Of a DNA stretch of 64,000 nt, positions 9,532 to 22,118 are shown piece after piece; the stretch's first letter is position 1; the number at the start of each line of letters is the position of its first letter. The notes below the pieces were generated by a model. That model did not search any database. It had not been told where the DNA came from and worked only from the letters and a program-made list of their open reading frames with translations. The stretch is from positions 1-64,000 of the forward strand of contig DF237288.1 of the NCBI GenBank assembly GCA_000708835.1, in the 5' to 3' direction. Both the position numbers and the translations under genes were made by a program. This DNA is from Klebsormidium nitens (Eukaryota > Streptophyta > Klebsormidiophyceae > Klebsormidiales > Klebsormidiaceae).

Positions 9532-12500
9532 ATGGCGCCACGTGTTTTGTGCAGAGCATGTGGACTGAAGGTTCTTCAAAGAGTGGATGAAAGTGAGAAT
9601 ACGGATGCTGGCTACCTCTGTAAAAGCTGGGAAAAAGACCCGCCAGGCGAAGGCTGCCATAGGTTGATCAGGGACGACGAATTTGCAGAGCTTCTCGAGG
9701 ACATGCAAGCTGGGAACTGTGATGAACCAAAGGCTGGCAAAGCAGGAGGCCCGGCAGTCAGCCCAGTGGGAGACGCAAAGCGACAAAATGTGGCGGCCAT
9801 CCTCAAGTAAGCTCCTCAAAGATTTGGCCAGAATTCAAAGGTGCTTCTATAGTGGTCACTTCTTTCTTGAGCAGTATTCTCCAAGCCTTGAATTCACAGC
9901 ATTCTTATTCAGAATAGCTTTGTCCTGTTGGTCAAGCTGTATGCTTCCTCGTTGGACAGTCTGCTGAAGCTCTTTAAATAAGCAACTGCACTGCATGCTT
10001 TCAATGTCTGGTGCTCATGGTGCCAATGCAAAAGTGCTCTAAGCATAAAAAGAGGACTCAGCAAAAGGGAGTCAGCCTTTTGATCCGTGAATCTTCCATT
10101 CTATCAGGGGTGACATTCAGGTTCAACGAACTCCTCTGCTCGGTGGAGGCTTGCTGACAGTCCAAGACGGCGCTGCTGTGATCAGACGAGCATACAAAAA
10201 CCCCCTAACTGGTGGCACTGGCATGAGCAAGGAGCTTATGAGGCGGTTGCATTCAAGGCATCAATTTGTACCCTGGGGTTCTCCTCGTCAAGCGACGGTC
10301 CTGCCTGAGCCCGAAGAGACCATAACGGAGCAGAACGAAGAAGAGAGTCTGCCTCCTGGGGTAGAGCCTCTTGTTCTCTGGCAACCCGAACCAGGAGACG
10401 AGAAGGTCACCGAGTCATCCAAGCCCATCCTTGTAGATAACGTTCTTGTCAAGTTCCTTAGAGCCCATCAGAGGTGAGTATGTTACAATCTGAGAAGAAG
10501 GCTCTGCGATTCGACACTTAAACTATGTCGACACTGGATGTTGGGGATTTTTGACAGTATGCGTGAATGTCCACTTCGTGCAAATTCATAATGACAGGAC
10601 CCAAGTTGGTTTTCCTTCCAATCTGGACCTTTAAGGAACTACCAAACATTAGGCAGAGTGCAGTCTTCACGCTTTGAGATCTGGCGCCCACTTCAAGGTA
10701 TCTGTCAAAACAGTCTCTGTAATGCTGCCGTGGTTTCTGCAGGGAAGGGGTGCAGTTCATGTTTGAATGTATTGGTGGTCTGAGGGACTTCAGCAAGAAA
10801 AAGAACATGGAGGACGGGATGGTAGAGGATGACAACAAGCCAAAGGACGAAGGATGTTTTGGGTGCATTTTGGCTGACGATATGGTAAGCACTTGCGGAA
10901 GAGACTTTTTTAAGATTGGAGCATGTGATATTGTTATCCCAAATGGTGCAATTTCTTCTTTGTGGCTGCCTACGTGATAAGGCTACTCTGTCTTCATGTA
11001 CAAACTTCGCAGAACGTCCATTTATTAGGTTCATCATAAAGGACGATAGATCACATCGCAACCTGTACGTGCAGGGACTTGGAAAAACTCTGCAAAGCAT
11101 CACTCTTGTGTGGACACTCCTGCGGCAAGGCTTTGATGGTTCTCCTCTGGCCAAGCGGATTGTAATTGTTACTCCGACAAGCCTGGTGGGAAATTGGGAA
11201 AACGAGTTCTCAAAGTGGCTCCCTGGTAAGTGTCTCCCTCATTTGTGGAGCCAACATCAGCATCTGGCCGTCATGAGCGGATTGCGCCGCATTGTGCTTA
11301 TGAGATTCTGACTGCAACCTCAAGAGTGAGAGTTCTTAGGCGCTGACATTCATCACTGGGGTGCACTTTTGCGTCGCGCCAAAAGGGCTTGTGATCTTGT
11401 TCGCAGGTCGAGTGGATGTCCTGGCCCTCTGCGAGTCAACGAGGTCTGACGTGCTTCAGGGCATTGCTTCCTTCTTGGCCCCGCGGAGACACCCGGACGT
11501 AAGCAATCAGCTCTGGTAGTGGAATCGATGCGTCCTTTTTGTGGCTCCAAATGCCTTGTCTGGACACGTGTCTCTCTCAAGCGCCTCCTCATTGAGTGCT
11601 CAGGAAGTGGCTCTCTGACGACCTGTCACGTCGACAGGTCCTCATCATCTCCTACGAGACATTCCGGTTGCACGCCGACAAGTTCAAGAAGAAAGGAAGT
11701 TGCGACCTCCTGCTCTGCGACGAAGCGCACAGACTGAAGAATGACAAAACTCTCACGAACCAGGTGAGGAAACTCTCACGAACCAGGTGAGGAATCTCGC
11801 TGCATATAGCCTTCGCCAGTCTCCATGACACTGCTTAGCGAATGACACTCACTGTCTTGATGCTGATCGTGCTGAAAGCTTTGCTATGGAGCTCTAAGAG
11901 AATCCGCTGCAATCGAAGAGTTTCTTCCGTCAATGTGACGAGGTCCTTTCTCCCACGCAGGCTCTGGATTCGCTCCCATGTCGGCGGCGAGTGCTTCTCT
12001 CTGGGACACCCATGCAGGTAATGTGAAACAAGAACGAGCAATTTGAGCACTTCGCTTGTGCAGTAGCTGGCTTCTGCAATGCACATGTCCTTTCAATTCC
12101 CTTCAAGATAGAAAGGTCAACATCCCAATACGTATACATGAAGCAACGTTTGATATCTGACTCCTGTGACTTTCCCCGTGCAGAATGATCTGGAGGAGTT
12201 CTTCGCAATGGTCAACTTCACTAATCCAGGGTGCGTTCTGCGCAATAGTCAAACGCTATTGGCACAAAGATCTGCTGGATCCTCTTCTGGATGCGTGATG
12301 TTTATTCCAGCAACTTGCAAAGACATTGTCTGCACGTCCAGCTTGAGTTGATAACATCAACATTTGTCTTGTGCAGCATACTTGGAATAGCCTCCTCGTT
12401 CAGGCGCCACTACGAGGTAAGAATCAAGTCATATGCCTGTAGGAGGGTTGCAGGCCTCTGCCGCTGCTTAGATCTGGCTGTATTTGGTCCGTTTTCGAAT

Positions 12501-15500
12501 CACATATTCTTCGTGATCCCTTTGCCGCATGCTGATTCCTTGTCGGGTGTTCGAATGCAGAATCCGATCCTGATCGGACGCGAACCGGACGCTAGCGACG
12601 CGCAGAGGGCTCTTTCCGCAGACAGATCGGCTGAATTGAGTGAGAAGGTCAATCAGGTAAGGCGTCTCGTATTTTCTCATTTTCATGAAGCGTAATCAGT
12701 ACGCGCTTCGAGGGAACGTCTATCTGGAAGTGGTTCGCTTCAACATTTCAAGCCGAGTTACTAACAGACTGTCTCGGTCTTACTCGACAGTTCATTCTCA
12801 GACGGACAAACGCTCTGCTGTCAAATCATCTGCCCCCGAAGGTGAGTGCCGCCATCACTCGGTCACATGTGCGCGTCTAAACTCTTTTCAGCATGTTAAG
12901 CTTTGTCCAGGAGCACAAGCAGGACTTCTACTGTGGGCACTTGCCAGATGTCTGGGACCCTCTTGGGCATTGTACATGTAGTGATGCTCATGGTTGGAAG
13001 TCCATATTCCAAAGATCCACATGTCGAACGCAGTTCTGGATGTCTCTGGGAGATGCCGAGTGCATTTTTCGTTCGCCGGAGTGATTGACAGAGTGCAGTT
13101 TGTCGCAGATCGTTGAGATCGTATGCTGCCGGATGAGCGACCTGCAGGTGCAACTGTACAAGCACTTCATCCATTCCAAGAATGTGAGCCACGCCCTAAG
13201 AGACTTGCGTCCCCGACTTGGCTGGCGTCCTTCATAGGTGTATGTAGCTGAGCCTCTCATTCACTGCATTCCTTCTTGCTTTCGCGTTTGCGAAGGAGCG
13301 CGATCTGTGTAGATTTAAACCGCCAGACAGCATTACAATCGCAAAACGCTGTTTTTCTTTCTTTCAGGTCAAGAAGCTGATGGAGGACGACACGAAGAAG
13401 CTGCAAGTACTCTCGTCTATCACCGCAATGAAGAAGCTCTGCAACCATCCGAAGGTGAGCAGTTATCAACATTGAGCTCTTCCATGGAATCTATTGCCTC
13501 GCGAATCTGAATCAGTTGCGCTGCTTGCTGAGCTGTCTGTCAGTAGCGAATGAAAAGCTGTGCACTGGTTGAGCTTCGTGTCGATTCTCCCTTTCTGCAG
13601 CTGATCTACGACACGGTGAAGGCTGGCGGGTCGGAAGCAGCGGGCTTCGAGGACTGCGTCAAGTTCTTCCCACCGGCCATGTTCTCTGGAAGGCGAGTCT
13701 TCACGTCCTACGTTACACATCTCCTTGAAGCCACTTTTACCTTCGCATTCGTTGGTGTGTTCAAATTCGCTTGGGCCTCGTCTGAGCCATGTCAGATCTC
13801 AACAGGCTGTCCACCTCTAGTTGGTTACCCTGAGCGTGCTTCCCCGTTGCAGGAGCGGGCAGTGGACGGGTGGCGACGGCAGCTGGGTGGAGCTGTCCGG
13901 GAAGATGTGCGTGCTCGCTCGCCTCCTCTCGCACCTCCGGCGGAATACCGACGACAGGATCGTACTCGTCTCCAACTACACGCAGGTGAGGCCTATGCTG
14001 TAGGAGCCGCTTGCTCGGAGGTCCGCGCGTGGCGACGTGGCGCGTGGCGACGTCACATCTGAGGTTTCAGTGGTCCTTGAGGGGTACACGTGTTTGCTGA
14101 TGCTCGGAAGTCAAAAACGCAAGTGGCACCATTAGCAGTAACTATTTCACACATTTCTCTGCAGACCCTCGACCTCTTCGCTCAAATCTGCCGCGAACGG
14201 AACTACCCGTTTGTCCGGCTCGATGGCACGACGTCCGTTGGCAAACGACAGAAGCTCGTCCAAAAGTTCAACGATCCAGTCCCGGTGAGAGCGGGCAATC
14301 CGGGCAGCCCGTAATGAGACACTGCCCCGCGCGTTGCATTGTTGCTGCTGATGTGGAGCCATGCAGCCGCTGCTCTCTGAAGTTTCACACCGCGCGATGA
14401 AGCTGGGCAGTAAGATCCATTGCTTCTCCCAGCTTCGTAAGCGGCTATTGAAACAATAAGCGGCGCATGATTTGGCGTACCCTGAAGTTCTTTGCCAGGC
14501 TCTCGAACCGTAAGTTTTCTGTGGCAGGACGAGTTCGCATTCCTGCTGAGCAGCAAGGCCGGTGGGTGTGGCCTGAATCTGATTGGGGGCAACCGGCTGG
14601 TGCTCTTTGACCCGGACTGGAATCCAGCCAACGACAAGCAGGCTGGTGAGACCCTGCTTCTGACTTCGTGCAGGCACGCGAGGTTTGCATCCGATTGAGC
14701 AATCATCTGTGCCTTGAGAAACATGAGGGAGAAAGCTCCGCTTAGTCCCCTGATTATCTGGTCGATGCTCCGCACACACTGACGAATCTCTTTTGGGGGC
14801 AGCTGCTCGCGTGTGGCGTGATGGACAGAAGAAGCGGGTGTTCATCTACAGGTTCCTAGCAACGGGCACAATCGAGGAGAAGGTGCGTTCTTCGGCCCAG
14901 TCTCGACACTTGACAGCCGAGTGCTTTCTATCCCTATTCCTTCAGCCGCGAAGCTTTCAGCTACCTCACCGGACCTTTTGTGCAAGGATATGATCAAGTT
15001 GATCCGCTGGCCGCGAGCCGACGGTTGACCAGGCGCGTCGTGTGCGTTCAGGTGTACCAGCGGCAGATGTCCAAGGAAGGCTTGCAGCAGGTGGTGGACA
15101 CCAAGAAGGACGACGACCGGGTGCAGGTAACCCACAGCGCTGCGAGATCGTCCGAGCTTAGGATGGCGTTCAATCGCGGCGGGTCCCAGCGAAGCTGCTT
15201 TTGCATCTTCCTAAGCAGAAAGCCTTGAAGGCCATTAAGACTAGGCTGAGTCAGACAACATTGTATAGTTCGCCCCGAGACCAGCTGCTGATACGGGTTC
15301 CTTCGCACTTGCAGATGAACGCTATCTCGTCGGAAGAACTTCGTGACCTGTTCAAGTTCCAGGAGCAGTCCAGGTGAGGCTCTACTCGTGATCGTTCAGG
15401 AGCGAGCTATAACCAGTTACTCTTTTTTCTGAAACGTGATGTTCCCACCGACCTTTGACGCGTCCACGAGCATCTGATGACACTCTTCCCTTGTGGTTCT

Positions 15501-16699
15501 CTTCCTGTAGCTCCGACACGCACGACTCCCTCAACTGCGGGCGCTGCCAAGCTGGCGAAGCTTGCACCGAGCAAGAGCCGCCAGCAGCCGCCGAGGGTGC
15601 GCCAAGCACAGCAGAGGACATCGGGGGCTTCGCAGCGGCGGCCGGATGTCGAGACATTTTGAAGCCCTGGGAGCGCCAGGTGAAGAGTTGAGAGGCAACA
15701 ATGAGCATCACGATTGAGGCATTGCGTGTGCCTCCTGTCGACTTAGAGGCCGCGCCCAGATCCTTGCGCTTTGCATTCGAACAGGCTTTCAAACAACTGG
15801 TAAATTGATCGTCCGCATAGCCATCAGAAAACTGGTCTAAAAAACGCCGTCTTACTCCATCCATCTTCCTCTGCTCGACAGGTCGGCACGCCTGCAGAGG
15901 AGGACCTGAAGAGCTGGGCTCATCATGCGTCCCCCTCTACGGTGCCAGATCGGGTGATGCAGAGCGTGGCTGGGGATGACGTGAGTGCCCGTGCCTGACA
16001 AACTCTCTTGGCGAGCTTTGGGCAACTTCTGGTATTCCCTGCCTCTTCAGATGACGTATTTCGCTAAGCGGTGAAGCGATATCTTTCTCTCCATCCTCGG
16101 CCTCTTGGTAGGCCTGACTTTTCAATTCGGACTTGCAGGTGTCCTTCGTCTTCTCATGCCAAATCGACGGCAAGCTGAAACCCGTGGAGAGCAAGGCGCC
16201 GGGGCGTCCGCTCGCAGCAGGGGCCAGTGGCGCGGCCCAGAGATCGGAGGCGAACAAGGCTGGCAGCACGCGGTTGCCGACCAAGCCGCCAGGCCTCGCA
16301 TGGAGAAGCCCTCTGCCATCAAAGCCAGGTGTCAAGCCCACCACCCCCGGACTCCCCAGGACAGTAGGAGCACCAACCGCAGGACGCGGCAAGGTCCTCT
16401 CTTCCTTGCACCCCAACATCAAAAAGTCTTCGCCAAGCGGACCAGCGGGCGCAGCGACGAAGATCGGAGCAGCGCAGCAAGGGAAGGCGCAGCTTGCAGC
16501 GGGTCTAACGGGAGGGCTGTCGGGGCAGCCGCCCAAGGCGGGCACAACGAAGAAGCGGTCTCAGGCGCGACCGAAAGAACGGGCTGTTTCCAAGAAAGCG
16601 AAGGCTGTCTCCGACAGCAGCTGCTCGGAGGAATCTGCGTTTGCGGAAGAGGAGGTCGAGTCACAGGAAGTGGTTGCCGACAGTGATGATGACTTTTGA
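9532..16699 (+). CDS. RAD54: RAD54 DNA repair/recombination Snf2 ATPase
   Basis: Twenty-three exons keep phase throughout and give 1036 residues. Exon starts and ends: 9532-9806, 10108-10473, 10743-10884, 11075-11225, 11407-11498, 11638-11763, 11961-12017, 12184-12230, 12377-12416, 12561-12656, 12791-12841, 13109-13183, 13368-13454, 13601-13692, 13853-13985, 14165-14284, 14528-14645, 14803-14882, 15052-15126, 15315-15373, 15511-15679, 15882-15980, 16139-16699. RAD54 is the nuclear ATP-driven translocase that helps RAD51 filaments in homologous recombination. Domains: FLRAHQREGVQFM, Walker A DDMGLGKT (about 259-266), DEAH (about 369), [13 protein letters not shown], then the C-terminal helicase lobe (SNYTQTLDLF, about 609; [11 protein letters not shown], about 689). 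The tail is about 187 residues, basic, and ends in DSDDDF, as I recall for plant RAD54. Intron 14 is GC-AG. The N-terminus carries an unusual Cys pattern. The exon 5/6 junction is the least certain. Confidence 0.95.
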
Positions 16700-18160
16700 A
16701 AGATTAGTAGCTGACAAAGTATCAAGCAAACCGCGCGTTTGAGTCGATGTCTCGATGAAGGTCGTTGCCAAAGGCTGCCCGCAACATGCTTGGTTTGTTG
16801 ATGTAACGATTTTGACTGATCTATTGTTTAACGGCCGAGCTACAGCGTTTGTCCCCGGATGTATGTCGTTCCGACAGCGCGGCAGAACTTAAGATGCACG
16901 TTGTGGCAGTTTGTCGAGGAAATCATGCAGTGTATGCATTATGAGCGCGGGTGCTTTAATTAGTATGTCAAGTGTTTCGCTGGTAACGATCGAATTGCTT
17001 AGATAGTGTCCAAATATTAGTTGACATGTTGCTAGATCGAAGCTCACGTATGGCTATCCAGTATCGAACTATGGTAGCTTTGCACTCCGGGTTAGAGTTA
17101 GTATTCGTACAGCATATCAAATTATTGGCTGAAGGGCCCCGGCGGCCACCAGCTGAGCGCTTCAAAACGCTGTCCAATGTGGCCGGGCGGCTATGTTCAT
17201 GTTGAACAAGATCGTCTCGATCAAATTAGATCCGAACGCGTCAGATTATGCAAACCATTTTGCACAAGAGTCGATCGTGCAAAATGATTTGCATGATTTT
17301 GATATGGGTTCGAACACAGCGGCACATACATGCACATGCTTCAAGTGCACCTGTGCTTGCGCAATTCCACCACATGGCACTGACTCGCTCAGTGTCGTTG
17401 CGGCGTCTCTATGTGCATTCATGTCTTAATGGCACATGTGCACCATGCGCCTAGCGCTGCGCATATATGCAGCTAGGCCGCTAATTGCAGCGGCTGAATG
17501 AACACACGAGCACTGTGCACGGACCGGCTCATATAGGTCGCAGTCGTACATTGCAATGTGTCCAGACTAACACGGACCGCAACTATATGTTGTTTGTGCA
17601 AATACCCGGTCTCAGAACCATCTTCCGGACGGCCCACAAAGTGCACAGATTACACCATTGATAACAAACAAAGAAGTTTCGGGTATGCTTCCCAAAGCAA
17701 GGACGTCACGATCAGTTGCCTCAAGATTGTCACTTCCATTAGTCATCACCATCTCAGAATGTTGACCGTTATCGTTGTGTATCGTCACTTGAATGTGTCA
17801 GCGACATCCAAACTAACCTCCTGGTTGCGGCTTTCCTATCCTAGCCTAGCTACAGAACTGACCTTGTGACCAAAAGAGTTTCTACACCTGCATCACTTAC
17901 GGGCATCTATGCAGGCTGCTAACCAACATCCAAAAACCTTCAATCGAGTTTCAATCAAGATCGAAGTTACTTGCGACTTGTGTCTCTCAAGCTGTACAAT
18001 AAGAAGGGTCAAGAAATACCATACTCCTGGCTCTCCAAGGTGACCTAAAAGCTACTGTGGATAGCCGTGCGAACTGAAACTGCCCCTACCAATTGCTTGA
18101 AGACAATGCTCCGATTGAAACTTCTCCTACTGTAGTTAGCAACCATTGCAACTTTGGGCT
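16700..18160. other. Convergent intergenic region, no gene seen
   Basis: This region lies between the ends of RAD54 and the first lipase gene. No coding region is supportable. It holds a long imperfect hairpin at 17249-17293, a diverged CCGGCCACCAG motif near 17140, and AT-rich spacer. Confidence 0.5.
17249..17293. repeat. Inverted repeat able to form a hairpin
   Basis: TGCAAACCATTTTGCAC (17249-17265) and GTGCAAAATGATTTGCA (17277-17293) are inverted copies with one mismatch in 17, separated by 11 bases. Weaker complementarity extends outward. It could be a MITE remnant or a small-RNA precursor; nothing in the sequence decides. Confidence 0.6.
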
Positions 18161-21045
18161 TTAGATGCTGTCAATGACAGCGGACTCGGTGTCACTGACC
18201 TCACTCCCTGTTGTAGATAGGTTTGCAGCCTTCTTCCCGCTTCTTTCGCTGAGCCACGTGATGATATCGCGCATGACAATCGCGACGTTCTCTGAAGGCT
18301 CCCCTTCCGTCAATGCGTGCCACATCCCCTCGTACAGCTTGAATGTCTTGTCCTTACTGCTGGACCTCTCATAGAGCGCCTTGCTCACTGCATGGACGGA
18401 AGGGTCCAATTCAGACATGATATATTAACAGACGACCTCCAGCGGAATACGAGCTTGACCACCAACGGGGGCAAGTGAGATCTAGGACAACCACACTTTT
18501 GTAGGCTGCTTTCAAGATGGTGCTGGACAGAAGCTCGAAAGACGCTTAGAGGCATTCATCCGCTACATATGTTTATACTCACCCTCGGGATCCGTGACAA
18601 GGTCCGCAGCACCGTGCATAAGCAAGAAGGGGGTCGTGACCTGCTCAAGAGGGGAGACGACAAAGCCTGTTTATGATCCAGACCATTGAGCAGTCGGAGT
18701 GAGCGGGGTGGTATTCTAGTTTCGAAATTCCGATAACAGAGCGACCACTGCAAAGACTTCTGCATTTCCTCAACAACGTTCGCCTTGGTGCAATCTTGAG
18801 GATGATAGCGCGAAAGGCGTGGCAGGTTCTACTCACCTCGTCTAGATGCTTCTCAATGTCTTCCGAAACTAAAAGCAGCTGCACCGCCGTGCCCAGCCGC
18901 GGCTTGTGCAGGAACGCTGTCGGATTTGCTTTCCCCTGCGCGGCAGGCCACAGACGCGCATCAGCACAGGTGAGCCTTATGAGGACTGGGCGATTCATGT
19001 GGCAAAACAGATACTGGTCATTTCAACAAGCGAACAAAAGCCAGACAAGCCCTGCAATCAAATGTTCCACCAGGAGAACAAGCACCAGAGGATGTTTGTG
19101 AGGTGCCCCACCTCTGCTCTCTTCTCAGGAAGTTTGAACGCGTTCTCAGCAATGTCTTCAGCGGGGACAATGGGAAGTGTTGGGACAAGGAATGCTGTTC
19201 GCCTCAAAAGTTCCTGAATGATCCAGGGGGGCCTGATCTTGTCCGCAATCTGCACAGGAGGTCACAATACAGGCGAATCAGCGCAATGACGAGCAAGCAG
19301 AATCAAAACCTGCTGGATGAGTCTATATGCAGCAAGTGATGCAAAAACAACCTGCCGTTTGCGAATTGGTGTGAATGCCGAGTGCATTCGCACCCTTCTG
19401 ATGTATGCTTCTTGAAAAGAGACTTCAGAGAATTCATTGATCAGGCGGCCTGCTCACCTTGCACATGGGCGCCACCAGAATCATGCCATCCCACTTGCCC
19501 TGTTCAGCGCGGCTAACGTTGATGGCAACCGCACCACCCATGCTTTCTCCATACAAGAAGCCTGGCTTGCCTGCAAACTCTGGCCGTGCTGCACACATGG
19601 ATACTTGGAGCGTTTCAGCTAATCGTCCAATGATCGACACAAATGTGCAGTGTTTGGAAGAAGCAGTGACGGGCAGTGCTGCTTTATCGCTGAAGAGGTC
19701 CCCGTTTGACCACAAGATAGCTCATTTTCTTGCATTGCAGTCTTACATCAACAGGTGGCAAGCTGTGCCAGTTCAACAGGGCCAATGATTGTGATAAACG
19801 TGCACATGCCAGACAAGGGGGCTTGGCGGTGGAAGAGAAGGGAGCTTGATGGCTGTGACCTTACCCCTGACACTCTGGAAGTACTCCCTGGTGTCCTCGA
19901 CAATGACAGAGAATTTAGGGATATAGCAGTGGAGGCCCTGTGATTGCCCGTGTCCCTGCAAAAAGGTACAGGAACACTCTCGTCTGCAAAGTTAATGCCA
20001 TTTTTGATGTCTAGACGCTTGTCATTGTAGTGTATCTCCTCGAAGGCATGTTTATCATGCACATGCCATATGTGACCCAAAAAAGTAGGTTTGGCAAAGA
20101 GAGGAACCGAATGACATCAGCGCCAGCTCGGCTTTCTCAAAAAGTCCCCTTACCTCATAGTCCACTCCCACCACTGCGTAGCCTGCCTGAGCCAGCTCCA
20201 CTGCCGTCGCTGTGGTCAGCAAAGAAGAGACTTCAGGACAGAGTGCTCTCAATAATATAAACTTCAAAACAGAGTGCAATGCTACAGCGGCTTGGACCTA
20301 ACGCCTGTCGAGCGGATATGACAGCGCTCGGAAAAACGATGCGGTATACAAGCAAGGGACATAATGTGTCTGAAATAACTTGCACCTGTTGGAGACCTCA
20401 CCGTCAAAGAAATAGTTGCACTGATCGCCATATCCATGGCAGTAGCACACAACGGCGGACGCTTCTCCATTTGCCGGGACCCACTCTTTGGTAAATTGTT
20501 CAATGCCACGCGAGTTGAAGAAGAATTTCTGCCAGGAAGCAAGACATTTGGTTTGCAATAGACAACACTCGGTCAAAGCTTCCACCTGGCATGCGCATCT
20601 GTAGGAAACATCAAGCAGCATGGAATGTTGAGGATCTCAAGGCAATTCAACAAAGATGTTTGAAGGTCTTCGCACCATCCGTCAGGGTCTCACCTCTGTA
20701 ACTCTCACGCCCTTCCGCAGCTGCAAGCACACCAATCTGACGCCTTTAGCTGCAGCACTCACAAAAATACAACACTCAAAAGGATATACCTTCATGCAGA
20801 GAGCGTAACTTGCAGAGCCTTGAAGCATGCGACAATGGCTGGAAGCTTCCAACCAGGTCCATACAGGCCATAAGCTTCAATGATAAAGTCCTCGCAGGTC
20901 AACTCACATAATACTCTGCATCCTTCTTGAAGGGCAGCATGGCACGCCTCCTGTCATCGTGGTGATCAAGAGCAAGCCGCCGGCGCGATACCACAACAAC
21001 TGAGCTAAGCGCAATGCAGCAAAAGGCCACAATGAATGGCCACAT
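18161..21045 (-). CDS. Monoacylglycerol-lipase-like alpha/beta hydrolase with N-terminal signal anchor
   Basis: Nine exons: 21045-20908, 20528-20402, 20209-20154, 19955-19865, 19588-19458, 19249-19112, 18935-18837, 18640-18583, 18387-18161. All phases join, giving 354 residues. The family (MAGL/lysophospholipase/caffeoylshikimate esterase of plants) hydrolyses acylglycerols, lysolipids or related esters; the substrate here is not determined. Visible marks are the oxyanion HGYGD segment, DYEGHGQSQG, nucleophile S153 in GESMGG, acid D273 in HGAADLVTDPE and base H303 in YEGMWHAL. I chose the Met at 21045 because MWPFIVAFCCIALSSVVVV followed by RRR makes a good membrane anchor; an upstream in-frame Met exists at 21105. 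A paralog lies at 26012-29750 in the same orientation. The pre-domain segment (KFFFNSRGIEQFTKEW) is more diverged than in the paralog. Confidence 0.87.
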
Positions 21046-21807
21046 GGTGGATCCCTGGATGACAAGTCTCTGACTTTCAAAAAGCTGTATCGTTTGGAAG
21101 ATCACAGCGCCAACACAGCAATTGAAAAGTCACAGAAGTTAAGCTGCATTGCACGATAAAGTCTGCGCGGGACAAAGAACACGAGGACAAGAGGTGACTA
21201 AGGTTTGGAATTGCACAACGATAAGATCAGGCAATTGGGTATGATGACTTGCCGCCGTGACTGCCCCACCTGGCCCCAACTTCCCTTTTCAATGTGGCAG
21301 CCATGCCACGTGGACCCTTACCAGTGGCAGCAGTCCTCCAGCTATACGGTGTCGCGTATACACACCACCCTAAAACCGCGCCGGCTAGCCCGGGATAGTA
21401 CAACTTGTGCACGGGGCAATGAAGCAAACCGAGGGGCGAGGCCCCGCCCTTGAGGGCGCACTGTCTTCGTCTTTAATTTATCTAACAGTAAAATGTTCCT
21501 TACTCGGGGGTCCGTCTCGCGGTGGAACCGTCAGAGTGCTCGGTTAGCGTCGGAGTCCCGAAATATAAGGTGAGAAGTGGCCCAGACGAACGACCGAGTC
21601 TGCGTCAGCAGCTTGCCGCGCACAGGATCGAGCTAAGCAGCTGCTGACACTTGGCAAATCCCAGGCGACAACTTGAAATAGTACTGTCGCGGATTCGCGG
21701 CGGATGAAGGGCTCTTTTCTTTCATCGAACGGCTCAAATAGATCGCCGGCCGCATCTGAGGCTTGAGCTGCTTCAAAGAATACGGGGGTGACACTGGTAC
21801 TGGTACT

Positions 21808-21979
21808 GGTAACTCCCATTTCACTTGATTAAGATCCTAGCTACCCGGGCAAACAGACTAAAAATCCTAACCGACAAAATCACCCGCTCTGCACCCACAC
21901 CCACCCTAACCACCATGCCAACCCTACCCATCTCCCGGGCGCCTCTGATAGCTTTTACCTAAGTGAAATGGGAGTTACC
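21808..21979. repeat. 172-bp segment bounded by perfect 19-bp inverted repeats
   Basis: GGTAACTCCCATTTCACTT (21808-21826) is exactly inverted at 21961-21979. The left arm is preceded by a short ACTGGT microrepeat (about 21793-21810). No target duplication is apparent directly outside the arms, so a MITE is possible but not proven. The interior contains copy A of a repeated block that recurs to the right of the inverted repeat. Confidence 0.65.
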
Positions 21980-22118
21980 ATTTGAAAGTGCTTGAGAAAG
22001 ATTCAAGATACATCACTCCCGGGCATCCAAACTAAAACACCTAACCAAACAAATCACGCGCTTCGCATCCGCAACCACCCTAACCCCCAAACTAACCCCA
22101 CCCGTCCCCCGGGTGCTT
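21841..22118 (+). repeat. Two related C-rich blocks (degenerate direct repeat)
   Basis: Block A (about 21841-21945) and block B (about 22014-22118) share the same order of words: CCCGGGCA, AAACTAAAA/AGACTAAAA, CCTAACC, AAATCAC-CGC, CACCCTAAC, ACCCATCTCCCGGGCGC / ACCCGTCCCCCGGGTGC. They are about 70% alike by eye. They may be diverged tandem units of a non-coding element; the right arm of the 19-bp inverted repeat lies between them. Confidence 0.5.
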
